From Arthrobotrys musiformis (lineage: Eukaryota > Ascomycota > Orbiliomycetes > Orbiliales > Orbiliaceae), in the NCBI GenBank assembly GCA_036971715.1, contig JAVHJL010000004.1, forward strand, positions 992,001-1,056,000: DNA of 64,000 nucleotides, given 5' to 3'. Under the pieces are notes generated by a model. The model worked only from the letters and a program-made list of their open reading frames with translations. It was not told the DNA's origin and ran no database searches. Shown here piece by piece: positions 22,398-32,337 of this stretch; the stretch's first letter is position 1; every line of letters begins with the position of its first letter. The translations under genes were made by a program, and so were the position numbers.

Positions 22398-25184
22398 TTA
22401 AATCCTCCTCAAACTCCTCTCCATCTCCTCCCTCAAAACCTCCCCCCTCGTCAAATCCCCAACCCCAATATCCCCCACCGCCTTCAAATCCCACTTCCCG
22501 CCCGCTTTACCCCTATACAAAATCGCCATAACAACGCTCTTCTTCCCACCAACCTCCGCACCACGGGTGCTACCGAAATTGTATGTGGCCATCTCCACCT
22601 TCGAAATCTTATCCACAAGGGAAACCTCGGGACTCTTGAAGTCTCGCAGGTGGGCCCCGCTCCAGGCGGACATGCAGAATACTAGGCTTTTAACTTCGGG
22701 GTATTTTGAGATTTTTTCGAGGTCGATTTCGATGGTGTGTTCGCCGCGGGAGGTGGTGTGGTCCATTTGGTCGCCCGAGTGTCTTAACGCGGCGGTTTTG
22801 TTACGGTTATTTTCGTCGGAGCAGAAGGCGATGCGGGAGGAGAACGATACTTCGTCTATAAATTTATCCGAGAAGTCAAAGGCGGTGCAGGTGGCGTCCA
22901 AAAAGTTAGAGCCGGAGTTGGAGTCCCACCGCCAACTTTCCTTCATCTCCAGTTTTTTGAGGTTGGGGGGTACGGAGTAGCTCTGTCCCTTCAACAAAAT
23001 CCTGGACACCCCGCTCGCGTGGATTTTTGAAAAGTCCATGCCGGCGCGGTGGTACCGTTTCCTCAGGGAGTTTCTGACGGACTGCTGTAGTACCGCCGTT
23101 AATTCCGCACGACTGGGACGTTTCACAAACATCCCGTCGAAGAAATCCGGCCAGCTCTCCAGCGTCATGATCTTTTGCACCGTCTTTTGGAATTTCTCGA
23201 CTACTTGCCGGGGTGGACGGCCGTATAGAAGGTCATTCGCCGTTGATATCTCGTCCATATATTTCCCCCCCTTCTGTTGAATCATATACAACAACCTCAC
23301 ATGGAACACCAGCAGTCGCCTCGAGACCTGTCCGACGCTGAGCCACAGGCTGAGGTACTTATCATTCGCCTCCACCTTCTCCCCCGCGAATTTCTGCACG
23401 TTAACGATTTTAGGGTGTTCCCGCGCCGTCCATATCACCTGTCTGTCGAAAAACTCCCCGATAATGGCACGGCTGAGACCCCGCGTCGTCCACGTGAACT
23501 CCTCACTAACCGATAACAACGGTAAGAAGTTTCCGAAATTCGGAAGCGCGGATTTGGTCCTGCACTCCTCGCTCTCCTTCACCCGGCGTATGCGCTCGTC
23601 GACTTCCCTCTGCAGATGCGGGTACTCACCCAACATCGCGCGGAATAACCGGTGGAGTAGGAAGTATCCTTCTATAGCTTTACTAGATATCTTCTCCCCG
23701 TTATCCATGAGTAACACCACAAGCGTATTCATCATCTTCGGGATAACATCCAACACCATCCTCGGCTGGAAAAGCCGGGTGCCGTATTCGGGACACATCT
23801 CCACCATGAACTCTTTAATATCCGGTAGTGCGCGTTTGAAGTGTTCTTCGGTGAGGTACATCGGACACCAGGATTTAAACTCCTTATTCCACGTCGTCCT
23901 CCTGACGCGATCGTCGTGGAACGAGGATCGGCTGAGGAAGTCTGAGGAGTCGACGATGTAGATGTAATCCACGCATTTGGTTTTTGGGTTTACGGTCCAA
24001 TCCACGGGTACGCCGAGGATATCCTCCTCCATACCGACCTTTGAGGCGAAACACTTCATTTCCGAGCCCGCGAAGTTGCTTTCTTGGGCGAAGGCGAGGA
24101 GCCAGTCGTCGAGGTTTGAGGCTACGAGGTCGGAGTGGGGGTATACCCGACGGAAAAGGGATTTCCAAAAGTATCCGTCCGTGCAGAAGGAGTGGATGTG
24201 CTTGCACGTTAAACTCAGGTTGATGATATCCTTCGCCGTCAGTCCTCCGGAGAGGAGGATCTGTAACATCATCTCGTAGGGTAGGGAGGAGAATAACCCG
24301 GCGTTATTGCGCGAGATGCGGTTGAAGTGTTGCTCCCGCGGGGTTTCCTCCGTCGCGTCGACGGGCGTGGGACGCGAGGAAGACGGTCGAGCGATCTTGA
24401 TGGATTCCAGGTCTTTGAGTGATATCAACTTCGGACTCCTTCTGATCTGATGCCCCGGTTTGATAACCATCACCTTCCCCGCCGCCTTCGAGAAGTCCGC
24501 AACAGGCTTCTTCACCACAGGCGTATCCTCAACCACCTTCTTCGACACCGAAGTCCACCCATCCTCCTTCCCCTTCCCCTTCCCCTTCCCAGAAGAAGAA
24601 GGACGAGGAGGAGGCGCAGAAACACCCTTCACAATCCTCGGCCTCCTAACCTCCCTAACAACCCTCCTCCCAACTTCCTCCGCACTCGGAAACCCCGGCC
24701 ATAACTTCCCAACACAGCTCCCGCACTTCCCGCACTCGAACACCCCCGCATCCCTCCTCGCATCCCCCAGCGTTCCGAGACGGGCATTAACCAACTCCCT
24801 CTCATCCGTCAAAAACGCCTCCAGCTGCATCAGAATACTCCTGACGGAATAACTCTGCGACCAGCCTTTATACTCCCCATCGATACTCTCGTCCAACATG
24901 TCAAGACACACTTTGTAACCACCGACAGCAGTAACCACATTCTCATGCGGCAGACGGGTGAAGAGTAGTAATGACGGCGGATGGGTGGGGTAATTCGACG
25001 GGAACAGCATCGAGAAGTGGAGGGTGAATTCGTGGCGGCGGAGGGAGAGGTGGAGGTTGCCGTGCCATTGGTAGATGTCTGATTCCAACGGGTGGGCGGT
25101 GACGGTGGTTGAGACCGGGGCGGAGCGGATTTCGGCGAGGTCGCGCAGGAGGCGGCGGGTGGCGGTTGGGAGGGTTACTGCCAT
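22398..25184 (-). CDS. E2-like (UBC) / F-box / TerD fusion protein
   Basis: Single-exon gene of 928 residues. Residues ~1-130 form a ubiquitin-conjugating (UBC) fold: the FPSNYPTHPPSLLLFTRLPHEN stretch matches the E2 region before the active site (HEN in place of HPN), and Cys93 in GYKVCLDMLDES sits where the catalytic Cys of ICLDIL lies. Residues 151-157 (CGKCGSC) may bind a metal. A basic, Lys/Gly- and Pro-rich linker follows. Residues ~298-345 (SSLPYEMMLQILL...LSLTCKHIHSF...FWKSLF) are an F-box. Residues ~350-740 are unassigned. Residues ~742-912 are a TerD (tellurite resistance / bacterial stress protein) domain, with LDATCTAFD, the RHSGDQMDH block and KWDLKAVGD. The E2-like Cys plus an SCF adaptor box suggests a ubiquitin-pathway function. 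TerD proteins often bind calcium. The architecture comes from motifs I can see; the function is inference. Confidence 0.85.
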   Translation of the reverse strand: MAVTLPTATRRLLRDLAEIRSAPVSTTVTAHPLESDIYQWHGNLHLSLRRHEFTLHFSMLFPSNYPTHPPSLLLFTRLPHENVVTAVGGYKVCLDMLDESIDGEYKGWSQSYSVRSILMQLEAFLTDERELVNARLGTLGDARRDAGVFECGKCGSCVGKLWPGFPSAEEVGRRVVREVRRPRIVKGVSAPPPRPSSSGKGKGKGKEDGWTSVSKKVVEDTPVVKKPVADFSKAAGKVMVIKPGHQIRRSPKLISLKDLESIKIARPSSSRPTPVDATEETPREQHFNRISRNNAGLFSSLPYEMMLQILLSGGLTAKDIINLSLTCKHIHSFCTDGYFWKSLFRRVYPHSDLVASNLDDWLLAFAQESNFAGSEMKCFASKVGMEEDILGVPVDWTVNPKTKCVDYIYIVDSSDFLSRSSFHDDRVRRTTWNKEFKSWCPMYLTEEHFKRALPDIKEFMVEMCPEYGTRLFQPRMVLDVIPKMMNTLVVLLMDNGEKISSKAIEGYFLLHRLFRAMLGEYPHLQREVDERIRRVKESEECRTKSALPNFGNFLPLLSVSEEFTWTTRGLSRAIIGEFFDRQVIWTAREHPKIVNVQKFAGEKVEANDKYLSLWLSVGQVSRRLLVFHVRLLYMIQQKGGKYMDEISTANDLLYGRPPRQVVEKFQKTVQKIMTLESWPDFFDGMFVKRPSRAELTAVLQQSVRNSLRKRYHRAGMDFSKIHASGVSRILLKGQSYSVPPNLKKLEMKESWRWDSNSGSNFLDATCTAFDFSDKFIDEVSFSSRIAFCSDENNRNKTAALRHSGDQMDHTTSRGEHTIEIDLEKISKYPEVKSLVFCMSAWSGAHLRDFKSPEVSLVDKISKVEMATYNFGSTRGAEVGGKKSVVMAILYRGKAGGKWDLKAVGDIGVGDLTRGEVLREEMERSLRRI

Positions 25185-25763
25185 TTTTTTTTTCCTTAAA
25201 ATTTTTAAATATAGAATGATAGAATGAAGATGAGTAGATGAACCAGCGACTAGTGAAAGCGTGGTTTAATGTCCTCTGGAAATGGCTCAGAGGTTATATC
25301 AATTGGTATTGAAGATATAGATAGATGTATAGATAGATAGAATTGCAGTGGATGATACTGATGTCGAAAGAAAGTATGTTGGAAAACAATGCATACTTAT
25401 ACCTCCATCTCCCCCATATCCCCAATCGATCGGGAAACCTTCAGGAACGCCGCGGTGCCTGAGCGGTGTACTCATGGCCAACCGGCCTGGTTTCACAAAA
25501 AAAAAGCACTCAGGCATGCCTAGTTGGTATCGTCGTGAGTTGAGGTTGTGGTGTTGAGTCACCCCGGTTTGGAATTACAGGCCGCTAGTCCGGATTGGGG
25601 TTGGGCTGCCTGAGAACGGCGCCCAGGCCTGATTCACCGCCAATTGGCCAATCACAGGCTGTCGCATTTCCATATTCCCTCCACAATATATTCCCTCCAC
25701 AAATATTATATCCAATATGGCAATTAATAATATTAATATAGATGTAGATATCGATGGATAAGA
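25185..25763. other. Promoter-side intergenic region of the E2/F-box/TerD gene
   Basis: About 580 bp between the E2/F-box/TerD start and the DPH1 stop. It holds AT-rich GATAGATAGA microsatellite-like stretches at 25314-25340 and GCCTGAG/CAGGC inverted words near 25457-25520 and 25608-25632. No gene is supported. Confidence 0.5.
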
Positions 25764-27136
25764 TCAAGTAGAAGAAGAAGAAGGAGGGAGGTGCCGTCTG
25801 CTCCTCCCCAGCCCGTCCTTGCCGTAGAAGTCCATGGGATAGCTGCCGTCGCCCTCCTTGGCCCACTCCTCCCTCGTCCCCAGCGCGACCCACGCCTCGT
25901 AGGGACTTAATAAGGGTCTGGGGAAGGCGTACCCCCAATCGATGCTCAATCTGGGACAGGCGACCTGCACCCAAGCGTCGACGTCTCCAAACATGGCCAG
26001 TTTCCCTGGGAATATCTCGGACAGCAACAAAAGCACGTAGTCGATGCCCATCTCCTTCAGTCTATCTTCGAGGTTGGCGAGGGTGTTGGGGTTGCCCTGT
26101 CTGCCCAGGGTACCGAGGATCAGACCCCATTTTTTGGCCCGTCGGGCTTGGGTTATGGCGGTCATTCGGAGGGACTGCATTTCGACGTGGTCGTATTCCT
26201 CGCGGGTGAACTTGCGGGAGTATGGGTCGTATCTGTAGGCCGGGATGTTGGGGTTCTGGATCATGATGCTCTCGAGGTGGAATCGTCCGTCGCCGAGGTA
26301 AACCACTGCATCCACCTTTTCTGCCTCCTGTGATAGTGTTCCATCTCTGGACTTCTTTTGGTTGGATAGTTTGGGGGCAGTACAGCCGAGGACCTCGCCC
26401 TTGGAGAGGGGGAGTATCTGGGGGACGGATATTGATATGCCGGCGTCCTGGAGGTCGGACTTGACGCCGTGGATGGTGGCATTGAACTGGATGGTGCCGA
26501 CGACGGCGAGGTGTTTTCCCGCGGTGAAGTTGCGGGTGATGGTGGCGACGAAGTGTTTGGCGTCGATATCAATGCTCACAAAAACATAGAGAGTCTTGAT
26601 CCTGTTGACGTCGGAGGGGATGAGGCAGCTGTGGGCGTAGTGGACAAGGAAGTCACAACCTAAGGCCAAGGCGGTGTAGTCGTCGATGCAGCAGGCGCCA
26701 TAGGTGACGTCGCCCATGATGAGGACCTCGGCGTCGGTGAAGCGGGTGACGATGTCGGAGAGGGTGCAGGCGAACATTTGTAAGCCCTCAGGCAGCTGGA
26801 GGGCGACCCTGGTGGCGCGGGCGAGGCGGATGTTGTGGACGGTCTTGTGGAGTTCGAAGTTGTAGTTGGCGGGCAGCAGGGCGATGGCGGCATTGAGGAG
26901 GGGGTCGTGCAGCACCTCGGGCGGGATCTGGGCGCGGGTGCTCCTCTTCACCACTGTCCTCCACAGTATTAGCATATAGAATATAGAATATAGAATAGAG
27001 GGAGAATACCTCTAACGGCAACAGAGTCCTCGACCTGGACGGTGTCGGGTCTGTCTCTGTGCAGCTCGGCGGCCGCCCGTTTGCCGAGGAAGCGGCGGCG
27101 GGGCTGTTTCTGTGCGGGGGCCGTTTCCCCCTCCAT
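25764..27136 (-). CDS. DPH1: Diphthamide biosynthesis protein 1 (Dph1)
   Basis: Two exons, 27136-27010 and 26953-25764, giving 438 residues. The 56-bp intron (GTATTC..CAG) joins VAVR to VVKRSTRAQIP in frame. Dph1, with Dph2, forms a radical-SAM-like [4Fe-4S] enzyme that transfers the 3-amino-3-carboxypropyl group of S-adenosylmethionine to the histidine of translation elongation factor 2, the first step of diphthamide synthesis in the cytosol. The three cluster-binding regions are present: YGACCIDDY (~130), EVLGCTAPK (~233) and VQVACPRLSIDWG (~375). The motif LQLPEGLQMFA is also typical. Length and ending fit the family. The start ATG at 27136 opens a basic N-terminus, as in other fungal Dph1 proteins. 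It is transcribed away from the HMG-CoA lyase gene across a 440-bp shared intergenic region. Third codon positions are unusually G/C-rich. Confidence 0.93.
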
Positions 27137-27576
27137 CTTCTCTACTATATTATCGTATTATCGTATTATAGTGTACAGTATTATCGTGTATTGTATTGTG
27201 GATTATAGATGGTGGAAGTGTGTTGCAGAGATTTTGTGCCCCGCCATTGTGTTCCCCACGTTTGGTTTGCGATGAGCCTCGGCCGGTTACTGTCGGACCT
27301 TCCCCAGCTCAGCCTGCGAAGGGGCCAGAACTCGGTCACAGCTGGTTTCAGCTGTCCTTTTATATATATTCATACCGATGTCATCGCCTTTTATAACTAT
27401 AATTATAACCAGTGCTCCGTCCCTTTCTTCTCCTTCTTCCCTGTACATTTACAGCTTATAGACACCAGCACCTGGACAGCAGTGCTGACTAATCACAGAT
27501 CTCACTCCTTTCACTATTTTATATTGTATTGTATTCTACTGCATTTGATCTTGTATATTATATTGTATTGTATAAA
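27137..27576. promoter_or_regulatory. Divergent promoter region, DPH1 / HMG-CoA lyase
   Basis: The 440 bp between the start codons must hold both promoters. It contains TATA-like words near 27361 (TATATATATT) and strings of TATTGTATT/TATCGTATTA close to each start. Individual factor sites cannot be assigned. Confidence 0.5.
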
Positions 27577-28837
27577 ATGTTCTGCGCGTCGAAACACATC
27601 TTCGGCCGCCTGGCCCCCCTGCGCGGCACCGCTCTCTCCCCCACCATCTCCCTCCGCCCCTCCTTCTTCCCCTCCCGCTGCCCCCCGCAGTCCCGCCTCT
27701 TCGCCTCCGTCAAGGACCTCTACTACTACAGCAAGCCCTCTCCAAAGACTGATAATGGGGAATTCGTCAAGATCGTCGAGGTCGGCCCCCGCGACGGCCT
27801 GCAGAACGAAAAGGCCATCGTGCCCCTCCACACCAAGATCTCCCTCATCGAGCGTCTCAGCACCACGGGGCTCACCGTCATCGAGGCCGGCAGTTTTGTT
27901 GCCCCCAAGTGGGTTCCTCAGGTACTCCCTCCTCCCCTCTATATATAATTATATAATATTAACAGATATAATGGTAGATGGCGGACTCGACCTCCATCCT
28001 CTCCCACCTCCTACGCTCCCCTCCCCCCGCCCCGCAACCGGTAACATACCCCTTCCTCGTTCCCAACCTCAAGGGCCTCGAATCCGCCCTCCCGCGCACA
28101 ACCCCCCCACCACCCTCCGCCGGCGCATCAGAAATCGCAATCTTCGCCTCCGCCTCCGAAGGCTTCTCCCTCAAAAACCTAAACTGCTCCATCGACACCT
28201 CCTTCGAACGATTCGCCCCGGTGGTCCAGAAAGCCCTAGAAAATAATATAAAAGTAAGGGGGTATGTGAGCATGGTCATCTCCTGTCCCTACTCCGGCGA
28301 CACCCCTCCTGAAAAAGTGGTACAAGTCACGAAGCGATTGTTGGATATGGGCTGCTACGAGGTTTCGCTCGGTGATACCACTGGCGTTGGCAATCCGTAT
28401 ACTATCGATGTATTGATGAAGGCGTTGATAGATGGTGGGGTGCCGGTTGATAAACTGGCGTGTCATTTCCACGATACCTACGGCCAGGCTATCGTGAACT
28501 GCATGGTCGGGTTGGCGAACGGGGTTAGAGTTTTTGACAGTAGTGTTGCTGGTTTGGGCGGGTGTCCATATGCTAAGGGGGCGACGGGGAATGTGGCTAC
28601 CGAGGATTTGGTCTATTTGTGAGTCCCTTCCTTTTCTCTCTCTCTATATATATATTAATATTTATATTGTGCTAACGGGGAAATTGTAGTCTGCACAGCG
28701 TGGGCATGAAGACCGGCGTCGACCTGGAAAAGGTCTCCGAGGTGGGCGCATGGATCTCCGACGCCATCGGGCGGAAGAATAATAGCAAGGTCGGGCCCGC
28801 ATTACTAGCCAAACGGCCCGATCCCGTGTCTAGTTAA
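27577..28837 (+). CDS. Hydroxymethylglutaryl-CoA lyase, mitochondrial
   Basis: Three exons, 27577-27921, 27978-28618 and 28690-28837, giving 377 residues. Introns are 56 bp and 71 bp; the junctions WVPQ|MADST and VY|FLHSVG match the family at those sites. The enzyme cleaves HMG-CoA to acetyl-CoA and acetoacetate in leucine breakdown and ketone metabolism. The first ~50 residues are basic, Ser/Arg-rich and free of acidic residues, indicating a mitochondrial presequence. Signature motifs: EVGPRDGLQNE (start of the TIM barrel and substrate/metal site), GDTTGVG, HFHDTYGQA (metal-binding histidines), and GLGGCPYAKGATGNVATEDL with the catalytic Cys. The C-terminus PDPVSS shows no peroxisomal SKL signal. 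Coding sequence is very C-rich in the first exon. Confident. Confidence 0.95.
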
Positions 28838-28953
28838 CCACTCATATGATCTTATGTATTGCATGGCGTTTTATTCACTGCAGGCGTTCTGTTTCTATTA
28901 TATTATGTACATCCATCATACCCCTCCTTCAATAGTGATAGAAAAAAAAAGAA

Positions 28954-29304
28954 TTAAAAATCAGTAACCCGCCCGTTAAAACTCCAATCCCCAAACTTCG
29001 TCGGCTCGGTCTTGGGCCCGCCGACCTCGCCCGTGACGGGATTCTTGTCCCCCTCGAATAAAGGTTTTTCGCCGCCGGTGAGGAGGTCTTTGTGCTTTAG
29101 GTCGGAGAGGAGGTCTTCGACTTGCTTTGCGTTTGCGTTTGCGAGGTTTGGGGAGGTTGAGAAGGCGCCGGTTGACGCTTTGGTTAGGGATTCGAAGGTT
29201 TCTTGGTCGGCTTTTGGGAGGCGCGGGGGGGAGGGGGTGGGTTTGAAGGAGGTATGTTGGAGGGAGGAGGTGGAGAAGAGGCGGCGGGGGAGGAGGCGGA
29301 GCAT
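28954..29304 (-). CDS. SDH8: Succinate dehydrogenase assembly factor 4 (Sdh8/SDHAF4)
   Basis: Single-exon gene of 116 residues. The N-terminus (MLRLLPRRLFSTSSLQ) is a mitochondrial presequence. The C-terminal block NPVTGEVGGPKTEPTKFGDWSFNGRVTDF is the defining DUF1674/SDHAF4 signature, ending in the conserved DF. The family binds FAD-loaded Sdh1 in the matrix, protects it from oxidant damage and helps its pairing with Sdh2 in complex II assembly. Length is normal for fungi. It converges with the HMG-CoA lyase gene; only 116 bp separate the two stops, so their 3' untranslated regions likely overlap or nearly do. Confidence 0.92.
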   Translation of the reverse strand: MLRLLPRRLFSTSSLQHTSFKPTPSPPRLPKADQETFESLTKASTGAFSTSPNLANANAKQVEDLLSDLKHKDLLTGGEKPLFEGDKNPVTGEVGGPKTEPTKFGDWSFNGRVTDF

Positions 29305-29604
29305 CTTTTTTTTTTATTTTGTATTCTGGTTTTGATGTTTGTTGGAGGTTTGAATTCAAGGAAGAGTTTGGTGATGTCGGCTTGTGCTTGTTCGGCTATT
29401 ACCCGACTCGGCCCGTGATTTATAATTTATACGGCTACGATTGCATACAACATAAATGCATATAATAAGTACTTATATAAAAGTACCATGCAAGTGAACG
29501 CGATGTAAAATTATAAAATAGAAACGAACGTTTTATTATTATAACACGAAGTACCGAACAGCGCAATGTAACTAAAGAAAAGAAAGAAAGAGGGAAAAAA
29601 GAAG
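29305..29604. other. Short AT-rich intergenic region
   Basis: Three hundred bases carrying the SDHAF4 promoter (T-rich tract at 29307-29316 just before its ATG) and the 3' end of the thioredoxin-like gene. TTTTATTATTATAAC at about 29530 is AT-rich. Nothing else seen. Confidence 0.5.
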
Positions 29605-30617
29605 CTAATTCTTCTTCTTCGCCTGCTGTGCCACCGCAGCAGCAACCTGCTCCCTCCTCGCCTGCACCCGTCCCGTAAACCGTCCCCTACCCCATATTAG
29701 CCATAACCCCCAAAAGATCTAGATAGAGAAGAGGGGGATACATACGTCACAAACCTCGAAAACAGCCCAATACCAACCATCATAGCCATCGGCGGCACCT
29801 TGGCAAATAACCCCACAACCCACCACCACTGATAAAGCGGCACCTGCCCCCACCCATCGAACGGATGCGTCCACCCCTCCCACTCGTTGAAACCCCTCCA
29901 CTTCTCATCGTCCACCACCTCCGCCATCCACTTTGCGTCCGGGGGTGGAGGGGCGGGTTTGGCGTCTTTTATCGGTTGGCCGTTTTCGTCGGTTGGAGGG
30001 GGGGGTTCGGTGCCTGGACGGTGGAAGGGGACGGGATGGAGGTGGGTTAGGTGTTCTGTTAGGCCGGGGAGGGATTTGGAGGACGGATTTGAGTGGGAGA
30101 TGTGGTAGACGCGGGAACCCCAGGCGCTGAAGATCGAACAGATCACTTTCTCTCAATTAGTATAGATGTAGATGTATGTAGATAGATGTAGGGCGTACCG
30201 GCTTCGGCATCGCAATCCACACGGCCGAAGTGTATCTTCCCATTCCCCTCCAACAAAGCAACCGTTTCCTAAACACCCTTAACACCCATCCATCCCCATA
30301 AAATCACAAAATACTCACATTAAACGTCTACCAAAGTCAGCCATCATCAATCAATAGTAGAAGGGGGAACTCACAGTCTCGTAAAGCACGCATCCCGGAC
30401 AACTCTCCGGACCAGTGGTGAACAGCACCAACCACTCTAAATCGTTGCCCTGGAGTAGATACCTATAATTCTCGCGGTCGATGGGGTAGACCACGTTCGG
30501 CACGGGGGTTATACGCTCCTTACTCGGCTGGGGGTTTAGGAGGTTCTGCAGGATGTCTAGTTGTGCTGAGACCGCTGTCGACAGCGCTACGAACGGGAGG
30601 ACGGTTGAGAGCTTCAT
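29605..30617 (-). CDS. ER thioredoxin-like membrane protein with a 9-bp micro-exon
   Basis: Proposed exons: 30617-30375, 30327-30319, 30268-30199, 30151-29746 and 29686-29605, giving 269 residues in frame. It starts with a signal peptide (MKLSTVLPFVALSTAVSAQ). Residues ~45-140 look like a thioredoxin fold: LEWLVLFTTGPESCPGC gives a CPGC redox pair at residues 73 and 76, and the later stretch IHFGRVDCDAE...CSIFSAWGSRVYH matches the second half of the fold. A Pro-rich spacer with a conserved-looking WRGFNEWEGWTHPFDGW block follows, then one hydrophobic segment (WWWVVGLFAKVPPMAMMVGIG) and a basic C-terminal tail ending KKKN, reminiscent of a dilysine-type ER signal. I infer an ER membrane oxidoreductase-like protein. 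The specific family is not named with confidence. The 47-bp intron with the branch-like CTAAT very close to its acceptor is the weakest junction. Confidence 0.7.
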
Positions 30618-31164
30618 TTTCCTTTTCTATCTACTTCGAGTGGTGAGGTGGTGGAAGAGGAAGAAGGACAGATTCTCGGATTAACTTTAAAAAGAGAGGA
30701 AACTAACCTTCCAGAAAATTCTGTTTCTTTAGATCAAAGCGCGAGGTTTCCTTTTACCGGTTTGTTTAAGATTTCATCATAGCTTTCTGGTGAGTTATAG
30801 CTAGCTGTCCGGGTCTTTGGGATGGGTAAATTGACAGGGATCTGGCGGGGATACGAATGCTGGGCCAATTGGGCTGGTTTGCAGGGACCGGTGGCTGTCT
30901 GTTCGGCTAAATGGTCGGGGTAATAGCACCACCCGTATCCACCGACTATAATGCTCTTGACAATATAAATTGATATAGTATCAAGTGTTTGCAAGGGAGT
31001 AGTAGTAATAATGTACAGCGCTAAGTATTAGATATAAAATATGTACACCGAAGAACCGAATCCTCACCCTCATGACTTCGTAACCCCCCAAATAATACAA
31101 AGTACAGTCTTGAATTATGACTTCATGACTCCCCCAAATAATACAATTGAATAGAGAAGAACGA
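30618..31164. other. Intergenic region between the thioredoxin-like gene and RRG9
   Basis: Contains the thioredoxin-like gene promoter and the RRG9 3' end. A near-duplicate phrase CTTCRTGACTTCGTAACCCCCCAAATAATACAA / GACTTCATGACTCCCCCAAATAATACAA occurs at about 31070-31100 and 31120-31146. No gene supported. Confidence 0.5.
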
Positions 31165-32337
31165 CTACAGAATCCGATTCTTCAAATTCAGCCCGCGACT
31201 AACCACAAACCCCTTCTCTCTCTTCTCCCTCTCCCTCTTCTCCCCCAGCTCCTCGACCTCCTCCGCCTTCACCCTCTTCTTCTGCACCAGCCCCTTCTCC
31301 TCCCACTCCTGCCACACGTTCTTCCCCCGCCTCCTCCACCTATCATTCCTATCCGCCTCCTCCTCCGGCTTCGGCGTCCATTTACTCTTCAATATCCTCC
31401 TCAACGCATCCGGCGAAATCTTAAAGATAGGCGCATACTCCTCCACCGTCATCCCCGGATTCTCCGCCTTCAACTGCTTCAGCGTCGCCACCGCCGCCGG
31501 CGATAACCTACTAAACGGATTCCACCTCTCGGACTTCAACTTCGACCTCACCGCATCCTGGTGGATTTTCCACTGCGGGGTGTCTTTGTCGTATATTTTT
31601 TTCTGGTGGTTTATGGGTACCCCCGCGGCGGATTTGTATTTATCGAGGGAGAGGTCGGGGCTTAGGGTTGGATTCCAGTTTAGTTGTCCGTTGTTGGTTG
31701 ATAGGGCTGCGTGTTTTGTTATTCTGATGCCGTTGGTTAGGGTACGCGGTTTGTAGAGTTCCTGCATGCGCGCGTGGGACCATAATGCGGGTGTGGACCA
31801 CTCTTTCCAAGCGTTTGCGGTGGGATCATGCGGCGTCTCCAGCTTCTTCGAGATCTTTGACGGATTATCCCATGGTACTTCCTCCTGTTCAGCAGGATTT
31901 GAAGCACGAGTCGGGAATTGAGACTTTAACGACGGTGGTAGTCTATTTAGTTCCTCTTCTTCCTCCTCCCTCCGCCACCGGTTCTGACGGGGCGATAGTG
32001 TGATTTTCTTAGGCAGCGATTGGAAATCATCCACATACTCCTCCTCCTTTACAATCAACCGCTCCGAATCCCGCATGGCGCTTAAGTCCGTCTCGGGTTT
32101 CCATGAGGTACCCCATGTTGCTAACGCCGCTTTATCGACCGACTTCTTGGCCGTGGAGTACATGTTTAAAAAGTCGGTGGAGGGGGTGTCGGTATTTATG
32201 TTTAGTTCTGCGCTTTGGTGACGCGGGGTTGATGAGGAGGTGTGACGGATCGTGGGGGGGAGGCGGAGACGGCGGGGTTTGAGGGTGGTTGTGGTTTCGG
32301 AGAGGAGGCGGAGGAGGCGGGTGTTTGTGGTGGTCAT
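31165..32337 (-). CDS. RRG9: Required for respiratory growth protein 9 (Rrg9, neugrin family)
   Basis: Single-exon gene of 390 residues from the ATG at 32337. That start opens a basic, Thr/Arg/Leu-rich presequence (MTTTNTRLLRLLSETTTT), so mitochondrial import is likely; the frame stays open upstream to 32493 without such a signal. The C-terminal third carries the neugrin/Rrg9 core: KIHQDAVRSKLKSERWNPF, RLSPAAVATLKQLKAENPGMT, YAPIFKISPDALRRILKSKW and RWRRRGKNVWQEW. In yeast Rrg9 is needed for mitochondrial genome maintenance and respiratory growth; vertebrate neugrin acts on mitochondrial rRNA. The middle region is charged and poorly conserved, as usual. A 20-A tract lies ~185 bp upstream of the start. 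Confidence 0.88.
   Translation of the reverse strand: MTTTNTRLLRLLSETTTTLKPRRLRLPPTIRHTSSSTPRHQSAELNINTDTPSTDFLNMYSTAKKSVDKAALATWGTSWKPETDLSAMRDSERLIVKEEEYVDDFQSLPKKITLSPRQNRWRREEEEEELNRLPPSLKSQFPTRASNPAEQEEVPWDNPSKISKKLETPHDPTANAWKEWSTPALWSHARMQELYKPRTLTNGIRITKHAALSTNNGQLNWNPTLSPDLSLDKYKSAAGVPINHQKKIYDKDTPQWKIHQDAVRSKLKSERWNPFSRLSPAAVATLKQLKAENPGMTVEEYAPIFKISPDALRRILKSKWTPKPEEEADRNDRWRRRGKNVWQEWEEKGLVQKKRVKAEEVEELGEKREREKREKGFVVSRGLNLKNRIL

Noticed and set aside
25440..25480. tRNA-like phrase GCCGCGGTGCCTGAGCGGTGTACTCATGG
   Set aside because: Resembles the D-arm side of a tRNA-Leu/Ser, but there is no acceptor partner, anticodon arm or TTCGA loop in reach.
27209..28246. 345-codon plus-strand frame across the HMG-CoA lyase gene
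   Set aside because: Shadow frame: Pro/Ser/Arg-rich translation of the C-rich lyase exons and their promoter in another phase.
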